Shown here piece by piece: positions 25,784 to 32,611 of a DNA stretch of 37,484 bases. This DNA is from a virus, in the IMG/VR virus record IMGVR_UViG_3300011244_000005, positions 1 to 37,484 of that record; one strand, 5' to 3'. Below the pieces are notes generated by a model, which was given only the letters and a program-made list of their open reading frames with translations, was not told the origin of the DNA and searched no databases. Numbering within the stretch: the first letter of the stretch is position 1; each line of letters starts with the position of its first letter. Position numbers and translations under genes: made by a program.

Positions 25784-26349
25784 CCCCCGTTCCTCCATTT
25801 CATCAGGAGCTCTTGGACCTTGTCCGCTGTTCGATCGACGACGTGGTCAAGCTTCACGTTTATGTCGCGAAGCCAGCGATCATGGCTCTCCAGTTTGGCT
25901 TCGGCCGCCGCGAGCCGTTCTCCGCGCGCCTCAGACCTTTCTTCCAAACCAACGATCCTTGACCCGAGATCGTTGCGAACCGAGTGCCATTCGTGGTGAG
26001 CATTTCCGCTCACGTCCTTTATTTGGCGATCGAAGGAAATCTCTAGCGCGGCGAGCTGCGGTATCGTGGCGTAACCCGCCATCTGATCGGCGAGTTTCGC
26101 GAATTTTTCTGCGTCCGGGAGTTTAGCCAGATCTCTTTTGAATAGCTCGAGCGTCGCGTTGTAACGCGCGAGATCCTCATCGAGCGCCGGCCTGCGGGCG
26201 AAAAACCGGTGCCAAAGCGCCACGGCGAGGGAGATGACGGTTAGGACTAGTGCGATGATCGTGAGCGTGACGACGATCGCGATAACGCCGTTGCCGAGGG
26301 CTGGAGCATCAGTTTTGTTCCAAATGTCCGCGAGAAAGAGATTGTTCAT
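25780..26349 (-). CDS. Membrane-anchored coiled-coil protein
   Basis: 189 residues from the ATG at 26349 (ATGA overlap). One strong transmembrane helix (about residues 18-45, VIAIVVTLTIIALVLTVISL) is followed by an Arg/Ala/Glu/Leu coiled coil to the C-terminus (RSEARGERLAAAEAKLESHD). In Mu this region holds small lysis-related membrane proteins. It could be an inner-membrane spanin partner, but the long helix fits several roles and no partner motif is visible. Confidence 0.55.
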   Translation of the reverse strand: MNNLFLADIWNKTDAPALGNGVIAIVVTLTIIALVLTVISLAVALWHRFFARRPALDEDLARYNATLELFKRDLAKLPDAEKFAKLADQMAGYATIPQLAALEISFDRQIKDVSGNAHHEWHSVRNDLGSRIVGLEERSEARGERLAAAEAKLESHDRWLRDINVKLDHVVDRTADKVQELLMKWRNGG

Positions 26350-26951
26350 GAGGGGTTCTCCACGAGGACGTAGGGGATGGTCTTTTGCTCGGCGCGTTTC
26401 ATTTCGCTTTGCACCAGGGCGATGAACGCCGGCCATTGATCCGGAAAAATTGTCTGGCAGCCTAACGAGCTGGTTGTGCCGTAGCCGCCCTTGTGAATGT
26501 TGATGCCGAAGGCGTCGCCGGTGTCCTCGTAATTGCCGTCGATACCGTCACGCACGACGGTGAATTTCCCGCTCTGGCGTAGGGCCAGGTATTTCCCCTG
26601 GTGCAGCCCGAGAGTAAAAAACCAAAGACCAGGCTTGAGAGTCGCGATGCCTTTGCTTGCGCCAGTGCCACGGCCCTTCCGGACCACGCTCGGATCCGTG
26701 TTCGCGTTGAAGGCGACGTGCGCCGTACCCGATCGGAGAATGATCGCGTCGTCGTAGATCCCACGGTCGTTCTTTCCCGGAACGCCCATTGCGTCGCGGT
26801 AGTAGCCGCGGCTGCCGAAGAGTGCGACCTGGACGACGTGCTTAACCGGAAGCGTCGTCACATGGTGAGGAACGAGCACGCCGGCGCGCGCCAATGCCAG
26901 GTCAGTGACATCGCGTGTCTGCAGCGGCCGTGACGGAGGAACGATCTTCAT
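26346..26951 (-). CDS. Endolysin candidate, YkuD-like (L,D-transpeptidase-type) catalytic motif
   Basis: 201 residues. The end of the protein has GINIHKGGYGTTSSLGCQTI (150-168), a version of the YkuD His...Ser-x-Gly-Cys motif with His153 and Cys165 as likely catalytic residues; the usual Arg after the Cys is Gln. No signal peptide or cell-wall binding domain is seen. Position in the lysis cassette suggests an enzyme that cuts peptidoglycan or its cross-links at lysis. A YkuD-like fold would be unusual for a phage endolysin, so a different peptidase with a similar motif is possible. It overlaps both neighbours by ATGA. Confidence 0.55.
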   Translation of the reverse strand: MKIVPPSRPLQTRDVTDLALARAGVLVPHHVTTLPVKHVVQVALFGSRGYYRDAMGVPGKNDRGIYDDAIILRSGTAHVAFNANTDPSVVRKGRGTGASKGIATLKPGLWFFTLGLHQGKYLALRQSGKFTVVRDGIDGNYEDTGDAFGINIHKGGYGTTSSLGCQTIFPDQWPAFIALVQSEMKRAEQKTIPYVLVENPS

Positions 26952-27154
26952 GCGGTCGCCTCCTCACGGCGGAGAATTTCGAACGGCCGCGCCGGGCCGA
27001 AGGTGAGCGGGACGGGAACCGTGATGCGGACCTCGTTAGGCGAGACGCGCTCGCAGCGATCGGCGAGCTCGCGCTCCGCGGCGTCGGCTTCCCTCTCGGC
27101 GGTCCGACCTTTGAAGCGTAAAACTTTTCCGCGTGGTAAAAGCATAGGGGTCAC
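26948..27154 (-). CDS. Small basic hypothetical protein
   Basis: 68 residues, Arg/Glu-rich (FKGRTAEREADAAERELADR), with a short beta segment EVRITVPVPLTFGPAR. No family recognised. It is coupled to the endolysin gene (ATGA at 26948-26951) and lies 2 bp after a tiny membrane-peptide gene. It could be a lysis regulator, but this is context only. Confidence 0.45.
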   Translation of the reverse strand: MTPMLLPRGKVLRFKGRTAEREADAAERELADRCERVSPNEVRITVPVPLTFGPARPFEILRREEATA

Positions 27155-27156
27155 TG

Positions 27157-27231
27157 CTAGTTGTCCGCGCGGTGCTTCACCCAGATCAGCACGCCGACGA
27201 CGATCACGACGACAATGGCGGCTTCGATCAC
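27157..27231 (-). CDS. 24-residue single-span membrane peptide
   Basis: The GTG at 27231 overlaps the upstream TGA as GTGA, in line with the overlap style of the operon. The peptide is one hydrophobic helix (IEAAIVVVIVVGVLIWV) with a positively charged end KHRADN. Such peptides occur in phage lysis cassettes as holin modulators. The ORF is very short, so evidence is its placement and the overlap. Confidence 0.5.
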   Translation of the reverse strand: MIEAAIVVVIVVGVLIWVKHRADN

Positions 27232-27497
27232 GGCTGCGCGGCCTCCGGTGCGGGTCGAAGTGGCGGGCAATCGGCCGGCTTGTTTTCGGTCAGCTTGTCG
27301 ACGGCGGAGCTGGCCTTGTTCAAACCGTAGAGCGCGCTGATGAAGAGCGTGAGCCCGCCGAAGTCCGGCAGCGCGGCATTGACCCAAACGAGCCGCGTGA
27401 TCCAGACGAGCGCGGCGAGCACGAGCACTCCAGTCGCCAACCGAGTAAAGGAACCTTTGCCGTCCGATTCGCTGAGAGCGGATTTCAGGAAGCTCAT
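27228..27497 (-). CDS. Holin-like membrane protein
   Basis: 89 residues from an ATG at 27497 (ATGA overlap). The protein has a first hydrophobic helix LATGVLVLAALVWITRLVW and a second, weaker one, LPDFGGLTLFISALYGLNKA, with a short basic/polar N-terminus and a Pro-rich C-terminus. Size, topology and position beside an endolysin and spanin fit a holin. It opens the inner membrane so the endolysin or its substrate can be reached. Some annotated phage proteins of this type are not holins. Confidence 0.5.
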   Translation of the reverse strand: MSFLKSALSESDGKGSFTRLATGVLVLAALVWITRLVWVNAALPDFGGLTLFISALYGLNKASSAVDKLTENKPADCPPLRPAPEAAQP

Positions 27498-28162
27498 CTT
27501 TTTCCGAAGTACCCCTTGATGACGGACCATGAGAGTTTGCCGGTGACCAAAAGGACGATGACCAGGAGAACCAGCGCGCCGCCGCCGATCCTGAAAACCC
27601 ATTTGAAGATTTTTTCCTTTATCAGCTGGCTCTGCGCGTCGTAGCGCGCCTGGTCGCTTTTCGTCGCGACGATCGCGAGCTTCCCGGCGTCGGTGACATA
27701 CTGAGCCTGCCTGGTCTCGAGATCCTTCTTCGCTTCGAGGGTGGCCTTGTTCTCGACTCGAAGCTGCTCGTGCTCCTGCTGCGCGCCGGCTACGTGAGTG
27801 ACGATCTCTCCCGTGGCACTTTGCTGACGCTCGAGGCTGCCCTGGAGCTCCGTTACTTTTTCTCGCAACTCCGGCGGGACGAGGCCGGCGAGCTCGTTCA
27901 CCAGGTTGACGACCGTGGCGGACGCAGCCGCTTCAACGGCGGCGGCTTTTTGCGCGGCTTCGATGTGGACAGCAGCGCGCTCGGCCGTTTGCGAAGAGGT
28001 ATCGATCGCGTCGGATAAACGCCTGGCGGCCGCGTTCATCTTCGCCGGGTCCGGCGCTGAATGGATTCTCGGTTTGGCCGCGCAACCTGCGAGCAAGAGC
28101 GCCGCCAGCAGAACGAGATAAATCTTTTTTCTGGAGAGGAAGGTGACTACGGTCCCGATCAC
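27494..28162 (-). CDS. One-piece spanin-like lipoprotein (u-spanin candidate)
   Basis: 222 residues from the GTG at 28162, the only start that gives a complete lipoprotein signal. The N-terminus has a lipobox (ALLLAGC, Cys27) and should be lipidated and sent to the outer membrane. A long Ala/Gln/Glu coiled coil covers about residues 40-185, and a second hydrophobic helix lies at 192-207 (GALVLLVIVLLVTG). Lipid at one end and a transmembrane helix at the other is the architecture of unimolecular spanins such as phage T1 gp11, which fuse inner and outer membranes at lysis. It is larger than T1 gp11 (131 residues), and an ordinary lipoprotein remains possible. Confidence 0.55.
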   Translation of the reverse strand: MIGTVVTFLSRKKIYLVLLAALLLAGCAAKPRIHSAPDPAKMNAAARRLSDAIDTSSQTAERAAVHIEAAQKAAAVEAAASATVVNLVNELAGLVPPELREKVTELQGSLERQQSATGEIVTHVAGAQQEHEQLRVENKATLEAKKDLETRQAQYVTDAGKLAIVATKSDQARYDAQSQLIKEKIFKWVFRIGGGALVLLVIVLLVTGKLSWSVIKGYFGKR

Positions 28163-28248
28163 GCCGTGCAGACAACACGGCCACTCAAAAGGCCGCCAGA
28201 GCTGGATCGGCTAAATCGGCTAAATCGGCGTTAAGTTTGCAGAAACCG
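28163..28248 (-). promoter_or_regulatory. Intergenic gap before the lysis/late block with tandem repeat
   Basis: A non-coding gap of 86 bp. CGGCTAAAT occurs twice in tandem at 28208-28225, followed by CGGC to 28229, and CGGCC/GGCCG forms a small inverted repeat at 28178-28195. This is the natural place for a late or lysis promoter of the leftward block. I see no convincing -35/-10 pair, so an activator-dependent promoter would be expected. Confidence 0.35.
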
Positions 28249-28485
28249 TCAGATCACGCCCAAAGTGCCTGCGTTCTCGCGCTGATTCGGATCGTGATGG
28301 ATCGTTTGAATCAACGCGCCGGCCGCGTCGAAAATCTCGATGGTTGCCCGTTCCGATCCCGCGCGGTGGCGCGCGTAGGCGACCGCATAGTCGATATTGC
28401 CGTACCAGAGCCCGTCATGAGACAGCGCCTCGGATTGGAGATTGAACCCGTCGCCTTTCGGTCGCGGCTTGATCGTGAATTTCAA
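28249..28485 (-). CDS. Small DUF2188-like protein
   Basis: 78 residues. A beta strand MKFTIKPR, a helical part with IDYAVAYARHRAGSERATIE and a final strand IEIFDAAGALIQTIHHDP give the pattern of DUF2188-like proteins (short alpha-beta). It lies between the secreted-protein gene 28492-29010 and the lysis block. No function known. Confidence 0.45.
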   Translation of the reverse strand: MKFTIKPRPKGDGFNLQSEALSHDGLWYGNIDYAVAYARHRAGSERATIEIFDAAGALIQTIHHDPNQRENAGTLGVI

Positions 28486-28491
28486 GCGAGC

Positions 28492-29010
28492 CTAACGACC
28501 GCGCCATTTTACGGCGGTGGCGCCGGCGTAATAGGGGACTGGCCCTCGCTCATGGGGCAGCAGGACTAGCGCGTCCGCCTGGCGAAGCCGTGAAATTTCG
28601 ATCAACAGTTTGATGGCAGCTGAGCGTGGATCTGCATCGTACGGACGGAACCGGACGTAAGCAAAGCCCAAGACGTCGTACTGGCGGTCGGGATGAGTCT
28701 TATAAACCGGCATAGAGAAATTCGGGAGCAACACGGGCTTTGGCACAATAGGCCAGGCGGCAGCCTGAGCGCCTGGGTAATCGACAAACTGCGTGGCCTG
28801 GCCGGGTGAGTCTTCAACGTTCTCGAGGGCCTTGCCTTTCTTCGCGGGAACATGCTCGCTCGCCGGCCGATCGTTGGTTGCACGAGCTGCAGTAACAACG
28901 CCGTTTTTCTTCGTGGGAATAAAGACTTGCTCGGTTGATTTTGGATCCGAGCGCTGCGCAGAGACCGACTGCGCGAGCAGGGACATAACAATGAACACGA
29001 GTGTTCTCAT
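28492..29010 (-). CDS. Secreted protein, lysogeny-operon candidate
   Basis: 172 residues. Residues 1-19 are a signal peptide (MRTLVFIVMSLLAQSVSAQ). The first half after it is Lys/Thr/Ala-rich; the second half is more structured (SMPVYKTHPDRQYDVLGFAY, VRFRPYDADPRSAAIKLLIE). It is 9 bp after the lipoprotein gene, itself coupled to the repressor, so it may be expressed in lysogens. Envelope function, perhaps blocking superinfection, is an inference. No family recognised. Confidence 0.55.
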   Translation of the reverse strand: MRTLVFIVMSLLAQSVSAQRSDPKSTEQVFIPTKKNGVVTAARATNDRPASEHVPAKKGKALENVEDSPGQATQFVDYPGAQAAAWPIVPKPVLLPNFSMPVYKTHPDRQYDVLGFAYVRFRPYDADPRSAAIKLLIEISRLRQADALVLLPHERGPVPYYAGATAVKWRGR

Positions 29011-29019
29011 TTCGTGTGA

Positions 29020-29508
29020 CTACTCCGGAGTGAGAATTACTCGAATCGATTGCCCGGCTGAAACGTGAACCTTCTTGTGTACGGCCGCGCCAGTTTGAGT
29101 GACGAAATAACCGGTTGGAACACCCCAGGATATTTGCGACACCAGGTAATAGTTGCCCGCCGGCAAACCAGCGAACTCGAAGTTACCACTTCCGTCCGCC
29201 AGAACCATTTTCGAGTGCTGCATCATGCGTTGGTCGCCAGCCTGCATTGGCTTTCCTTGCTCAAAGCTTGTGCGATACCACTCCGTCGTCATGGAAGTCA
29301 CCGGGTACAGCCACACACGATTGCCGGCAGCGAATTTCACGTCTCCTCCAACTGTTTTGGCGAACGCCTGGCCTGAAATCTTGGCAGTCCCTGAGCCCGC
29401 GTAGGGCGCGTACTCCGCTGAGTCGTATTTTGCGATGCGTGGCTGTTGAGGGACGGCGCAGCCGACCAGTGCCAACGCGATCAAGGTGAGGAACAGTTTT
29501 GTTTTCAT
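29020..29508 (-). CDS. Lipoprotein coupled to the repressor gene
   Basis: 162 residues. The lipobox ALVGC (Cys17) ends a typical lipoprotein signal peptide. A beta-sandwich domain follows, with GTAKISGQAFAKTVGGDVKF, MVLADGSGNFEFAGLPAGNY and HKKVHVSAGQSIRVILTPE; the G-x-F-x-[FI]-x-x-[LI]-P-x-G-x-Y pattern is that of the carboxypeptidase-regulatory-like fold. The start overlaps the repressor stop as ATGA, so it is probably translated with the repressor in the prophage state. Lipoproteins co-expressed with phage repressors often exclude superinfecting phages; that role is inferred here. Confidence 0.65.
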   Translation of the reverse strand: MKTKLFLTLIALALVGCAVPQQPRIAKYDSAEYAPYAGSGTAKISGQAFAKTVGGDVKFAAGNRVWLYPVTSMTTEWYRTSFEQGKPMQAGDQRMMQHSKMVLADGSGNFEFAGLPAGNYYLVSQISWGVPTGYFVTQTGAAVHKKVHVSAGQSIRVILTPE

Positions 29509-30431
29509 AGCTCAACTTTCTGGGTGAGGCCGACCGGGTAAATCCAAACGAGATCGCGTTCGGGGTACCGCAGCGGCTGGTAGTTTGGGTTCATGGAGTG
29601 GAAGATGACCTCGCCTGTCGCGATCTGGAGGCGTTTAAAGAGGACGCTACCGTCGCGCAGCTTCGCGATGACCAGATTGTCGTTCTTCGGTTTGTGGCTC
29701 GGGTAACAAATCGCGATCGTGCCCTCGCTGTATTGCGGCGCCATGCTGTCGCCTCGGATCCGGACCGCGAACGCGCGCGGGTCCTTCCCGTCGTATGCGA
29801 GGACGCCCTCATAATCGTAGACGTCATCGAACTCAACGAGCTCGCCCGCTTGAGCCATAGAGATGAGCGGAATGTTTCGCGGCTTGATATTGTCCGTGGT
29901 CGCCACGTCCGGGCTCGCTCCAAACGCGCGATGTCCTGGGCCGAGGCTGGGCGGAAGGTCGGCGCCTCCCATTAACGCTTCCGGCTCGAGCTTCAGTGCG
30001 GCCGCCAGCTTGCGCAGCTGCTTCTCGTTTGAGCCTTGAACGTCGCCGGCTTCGATCTGCCGAATGTAGGCGGCCGGGACCTTCGACAGTTTCGCGAGAT
30101 CCTCGATCGTGAGTTTCATTTCTTCGCGCTTCCTCTTTAAGAGGGCGCGCGGGCTGGAGTCCGAATACTTCGCCTCCCCGACAACTAGCGCGTCTGGCGT
30201 CTCCGCGACAATGTCGGCGCGATCATGCTCACTTTTGAGCGTATCGCCAATAGGCGAGCTCTCGAGGAGTTGTAATTTCTTCTGGAACTTCGGCCCCGGC
30301 TCTTTGCCTCCTTCCACCATGGAAATGTAATTCCTGTCGTAGCCAAGAGCGTCAGCAAGCTCCTGCTGCGTCCACCTTCGGCGCGCCCGGAGCATTCGCA
30401 CCCTTTCCGAAATATTTAGCTTTTCGCTCAC
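29505..30431 (-). CDS. LexA/cI-type repressor with two HTH domains
   Basis: 308 residues from a GTG at 30431; an ATG at 30497 is possible but would run through the control region. HTH1 covers about 10-54 (RRRWTQQELADALGYDRNYI) and HTH2 about 96-148 (KLTIEDLAKLSKVPAAYIRQ). The C-terminal S24 peptidase half has the catalytic Ser229 in RGDSMAPQYSEG and Lys266 in GSVLFKRLQ, with Ala195-Gly196 as a likely LexA-type cleavage site. It should silence the early genes and self-cleave on DNA damage. Two HTH domains in one repressor are unusual; they may read two operator types or one long site. Confidence 0.8.
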   Translation of the reverse strand: MSEKLNISERVRMLRARRRWTQQELADALGYDRNYISMVEGGKEPGPKFQKKLQLLESSPIGDTLKSEHDRADIVAETPDALVVGEAKYSDSSPRALLKRKREEMKLTIEDLAKLSKVPAAYIRQIEAGDVQGSNEKQLRKLAAALKLEPEALMGGADLPPSLGPGHRAFGASPDVATTDNIKPRNIPLISMAQAGELVEFDDVYDYEGVLAYDGKDPRAFAVRIRGDSMAPQYSEGTIAICYPSHKPKNDNLVIAKLRDGSVLFKRLQIATGEVIFHSMNPNYQPLRYPERDLVWIYPVGLTQKVEL

Positions 30432-30498
30432 TTTTTTGCTTGCAGGGGGTCCGCGAGATGCTAAAAAGTTATCACTCGCTAACCACAGAATAAGCACC
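30432..30498. promoter_or_regulatory. Divergent operator/promoter region between repressor and Cro-like gene
   Basis: A 67-bp gap between two divergent GTG starts. GCGAG (30453-30457) and CTCGC (30475-30479) form an inverted repeat with a 17-bp spacer, a candidate operator. For the rightward promoter TTGCAG (30440-30445) and TAAAAA (30462-30467) with 16-bp spacing are a weak match to -35/-10 boxes. The leftward promoter is not clear. Confidence 0.45.
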
Positions 30499-30690
30499 GT
30501 GCGAAAAACTCCACAAGAAAAAAATTACTTCCGGATCGCGGTAATGAAAAAATTGCTTGATCGCGGACTGACCGTTACGGCCCTGGCCGGCCTGCTCGGA
30601 TATGCGCGCAACACCGTCAGCATGGTGATCAATCGCCGCCGCGCGTTCCCCGGAGTGAAAAAAGCGATTCGAGAGGAGCTCGGAGTCTAA
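30499..30690 (+). CDS. Cro/Ner-like transcription regulator
   Basis: 63 residues from a GTG at 30499. The HTH core is LDRGLTVTALAGLLGYARNT followed by VSMVINRRRAFPGV, close to the small Cro and Ner proteins that shut down early transcription in Mu-like and lambdoid phages. The upstream open frame to 30436 overlaps the operator region and was not taken. It is the first early gene, 2 bp before the next. Confidence 0.65.
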   Translation: MRKTPQEKNYFRIAVMKKLLDRGLTVTALAGLLGYARNTVSMVINRRRAFPGVKKAIREELGV

Positions 30691-30692
30691 CC

Positions 30693-30908
30693 ATGGATCT
30701 CCGCTCAGCCATGCGCCGCATCGTTGATAAAGGGACGCTGGACCTCAGCGACATGTCGGTCTGCGATCAGATTGCAATGCACCAGGCGGCAGCGATCGCC
30801 TTGCAGGAGGTCGACAAGGACGCGTCTGAAATTTCCGCCCATGCGGCGGAGCTGCTCCGCGAGACCGAACGGCACCAACTAAAATTCCGGGAGCTGCTGA
30901 GGTCATGA
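30693..30908 (+). CDS. Small helical early protein
   Basis: 71 residues, nearly all helical: MDLRSAMRRIVDKGTLDLSD and AAAIALQEVDKDASEISAHA, ending RHQLKFRELLRS. No family recognised. ATGA overlap with the following gene. Early-operon position suggests a regulatory or anti-host role without direct evidence. Confidence 0.5.
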   Translation: MDLRSAMRRIVDKGTLDLSDMSVCDQIAMHQAAAIALQEVDKDASEISAHAAELLRETERHQLKFRELLRS

Positions 30909-31297
30909 GCGTCGTCATGGACAGCCCGGCTAGAACAAAGCGCTTCACGGCCACGGATGCGGAGCTCGCGCTAGCCCAGCGCAATTTCGATTTCCTGATG
31001 CCTTACAAGAAAGGGCTCCTGACCGTACCGGAAGTGGCGAAGACCATCGGCCGCGAACAGGACTTTGTCCGCGAGCTGATCGCGGAAGGCCGGCTCGAGT
31101 CGCACGCCGACAGCGCCTTCGGCGAGCGCAAGTCGAACCGGGTCACGCGCCGAAGCGTGCTCGTCTATTTCGCGCGGACCGCCGAGTACGATCCCGCTGC
31201 CTTCATCGACACGTTCGTCGAGCTCTTTAGAACGCTCACTGCAGAGCAGCTCACAAAGCTGATCGTCCTGGCCACCGGGGAAAGGGCACGGCGATGA
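30905..31297 (+). CDS. HTH/excisionase-like DNA-binding protein
   Basis: 130 residues. Residues 38-95 match a helix-turn-helix of the excisionase/MerR-like type: LLTVPEVAKTIGREQDFVRE, then LIAEGRLESHADSAFGERKS and VTRRSVLVYFA, where the final helix-strand resembles the wing. A C-terminal helical segment follows. It probably binds phage DNA near the operon, as a regulator or architectural factor. Confidence 0.6.
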   Translation: MSVVMDSPARTKRFTATDAELALAQRNFDFLMPYKKGLLTVPEVAKTIGREQDFVRELIAEGRLESHADSAFGERKSNRVTRRSVLVYFARTAEYDPAAFIDTFVELFRTLTAEQLTKLIVLATGERARR

Positions 31298-31584
31298 CGA
31301 CGTCGCGCATTCCAGACGTCCCGCTTTTCCGCTCAACGGAAGAAGCGATGGAATACGGCCGCGGTTTGCGGCGCGTGCTCGAGCCCGACGAATTTCAAAC
31401 GCTCGTCCGGACCTGGATGGCTTCGAGCCTTGCATGCACCGAAGCGCCCGACCAACGGGCGAAAATCCTTTTAGCCACGCGCTGCCAACTTCTCCGCGAG
31501 GCGATCCAGGAAGTTTTGTTTCCGGACGGAATGAAGCTCACCCAGCGGGCTGATCCCGCGCTCTTAGAGGTAGGCGGATCATGA
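31294..31584 (+). CDS. Early hypothetical protein
   Basis: 96 residues, helical (STEEAMEYGRGLRRVLEPDE, then KILLATRCQLLREAIQEVLF). No family recognised. Overlaps both neighbours by ATGA. Confidence 0.5.
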   Translation: MTTSRIPDVPLFRSTEEAMEYGRGLRRVLEPDEFQTLVRTWMASSLACTEAPDQRAKILLATRCQLLREAIQEVLFPDGMKLTQRADPALLEVGGS

Positions 31585-31832
31585 AACCAACCATCGGCCG
31601 CACCGTTCTCTTTTCTCTCCCGCCCGACTACTGGCAATACGTCGCGGACAGCGACCGCATCCGGCCAGCGATCGTTACGCGCGTCTCCGATTACACGGAC
31701 CGCAACCATTTGATCAACGTGAGGGTGATCTACGACCCGACCGATGTGTTCATGGTCTCGGCCGCTCACCAGGTGGCCGTGGAAGAAGGCGCGGGGACCG
31801 CTGGCCGTTGGCATTGGCCGGAACGCGTATGA
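31581..31832 (+). CDS. Small early protein with HWPERV end
   Basis: 83 residues, beta-rich: TIGRTVLFSLPPDYWQYVAD, IRPAIVTRVSDYTDRNHLIN, VRVIYDPTDVFMVSAAHQVA and a C-terminal W-H-W-P-E-R. A GxWHWPE ending with a small SH3-like barrel is frequent among short phage proteins of unknown function. ATGA overlaps on both sides. Confidence 0.55.
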   Translation: MKPTIGRTVLFSLPPDYWQYVADSDRIRPAIVTRVSDYTDRNHLINVRVIYDPTDVFMVSAAHQVAVEEGAGTAGRWHWPERV

Positions 31833-32611
31833 GCAAGCGCAAGGCGAAGCGACTCCAGACCTGCCCCGGTTGCGGGAAGCGCGGCATCATGAGCATGAAG
31901 TCGCACAAGTGTAAGGCGATCGCGAAGCCGGCAAAAAGTGTCGAGGTCGAAATCGTCGCGCCGGCAGAGTCGCTGAAAGAGATCGAAGCGAAACTAACGC
32001 CCGTTGTCGCCCGCGTTTCGCGCAAGAGCGAGGACCTGCTTTACGATCTGGTTCTCGCCGGTTTGTTCCTAATGAAGGCACAGCTTGCGCACCGGGTGTG
32101 CAGCGTTGCACACGCGGCGGATGGCAAGTTCGACGGCAGCGCCAGCGACACTGGATTTCAGGGCTGGCTCGAAACAAAATATCCGGGGATCTCGCGCCGA
32201 TCAGCCTACAACTACATCAATGGCGCGAAGAACTGCGGCATCAAAGTCACGGACGGTCCGGGCGCCGTGGCGAAACTCCGCAGGGCGCATGCGCTCGCCG
32301 GTAAAACTGCCGACGACATCTACAAGCTGAAGGATAAATCCGACGGCGGAGGCGAGAACGAGGACCAGCAAGAAAGCGGCGGCACGAAGTGGAACCTCAT
32401 CCGCGACGCCGCGGTGAACTATCGCGACAGCTCCGACACGGTCATCGAGCTGAAGCCGCACATGAGCAAGAAGGCTTACTCGACCGTTTGTGCGCGTGCG
32501 CTGCGCACTCTGGAAGAACTCACCGGCTCGACCTGGGACATGGCACCGGCCGGCCGGCGCCGGAGTAACCACTTCAGAGAACACGGAGACGTCTATGAAC
32601 TCGGAAGTTAA
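31829..32611 (+). CDS. Zinc-finger plus DUF3102-like DNA-associated protein
   Basis: 260 residues from the ATG at 31829 (ATGA overlap). The N-terminus has CPGC (Cys12, Cys15) and a later His26/Cys28, a possible small zinc-binding knuckle. Residues 70-140 (LAGLFLMKAQLAHRVC, then FQGWLETKYPGISRRSAYNY) look like DUF3102, a helical domain near HTH-like sequence in plasmid and phage proteins. The C-terminal part is acidic then helical. Function unknown; the early position next to the transposase fits a replication or regulatory role. Confidence 0.5.
   Translation: MSKRKAKRLQTCPGCGKRGIMSMKSHKCKAIAKPAKSVEVEIVAPAESLKEIEAKLTPVVARVSRKSEDLLYDLVLAGLFLMKAQLAHRVCSVAHAADGKFDGSASDTGFQGWLETKYPGISRRSAYNYINGAKNCGIKVTDGPGAVAKLRRAHALAGKTADDIYKLKDKSDGGGENEDQQESGGTKWNLIRDAAVNYRDSSDTVIELKPHMSKKAYSTVCARALRTLEELTGSTWDMAPAGRRRSNHFREHGDVYELGS

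Noticed and set aside
4683-28497. Integron attC sites at GTTAGGC copies
   Set aside because: Only the core heptamer matches; no nearby partner core or attC-type stem was found.
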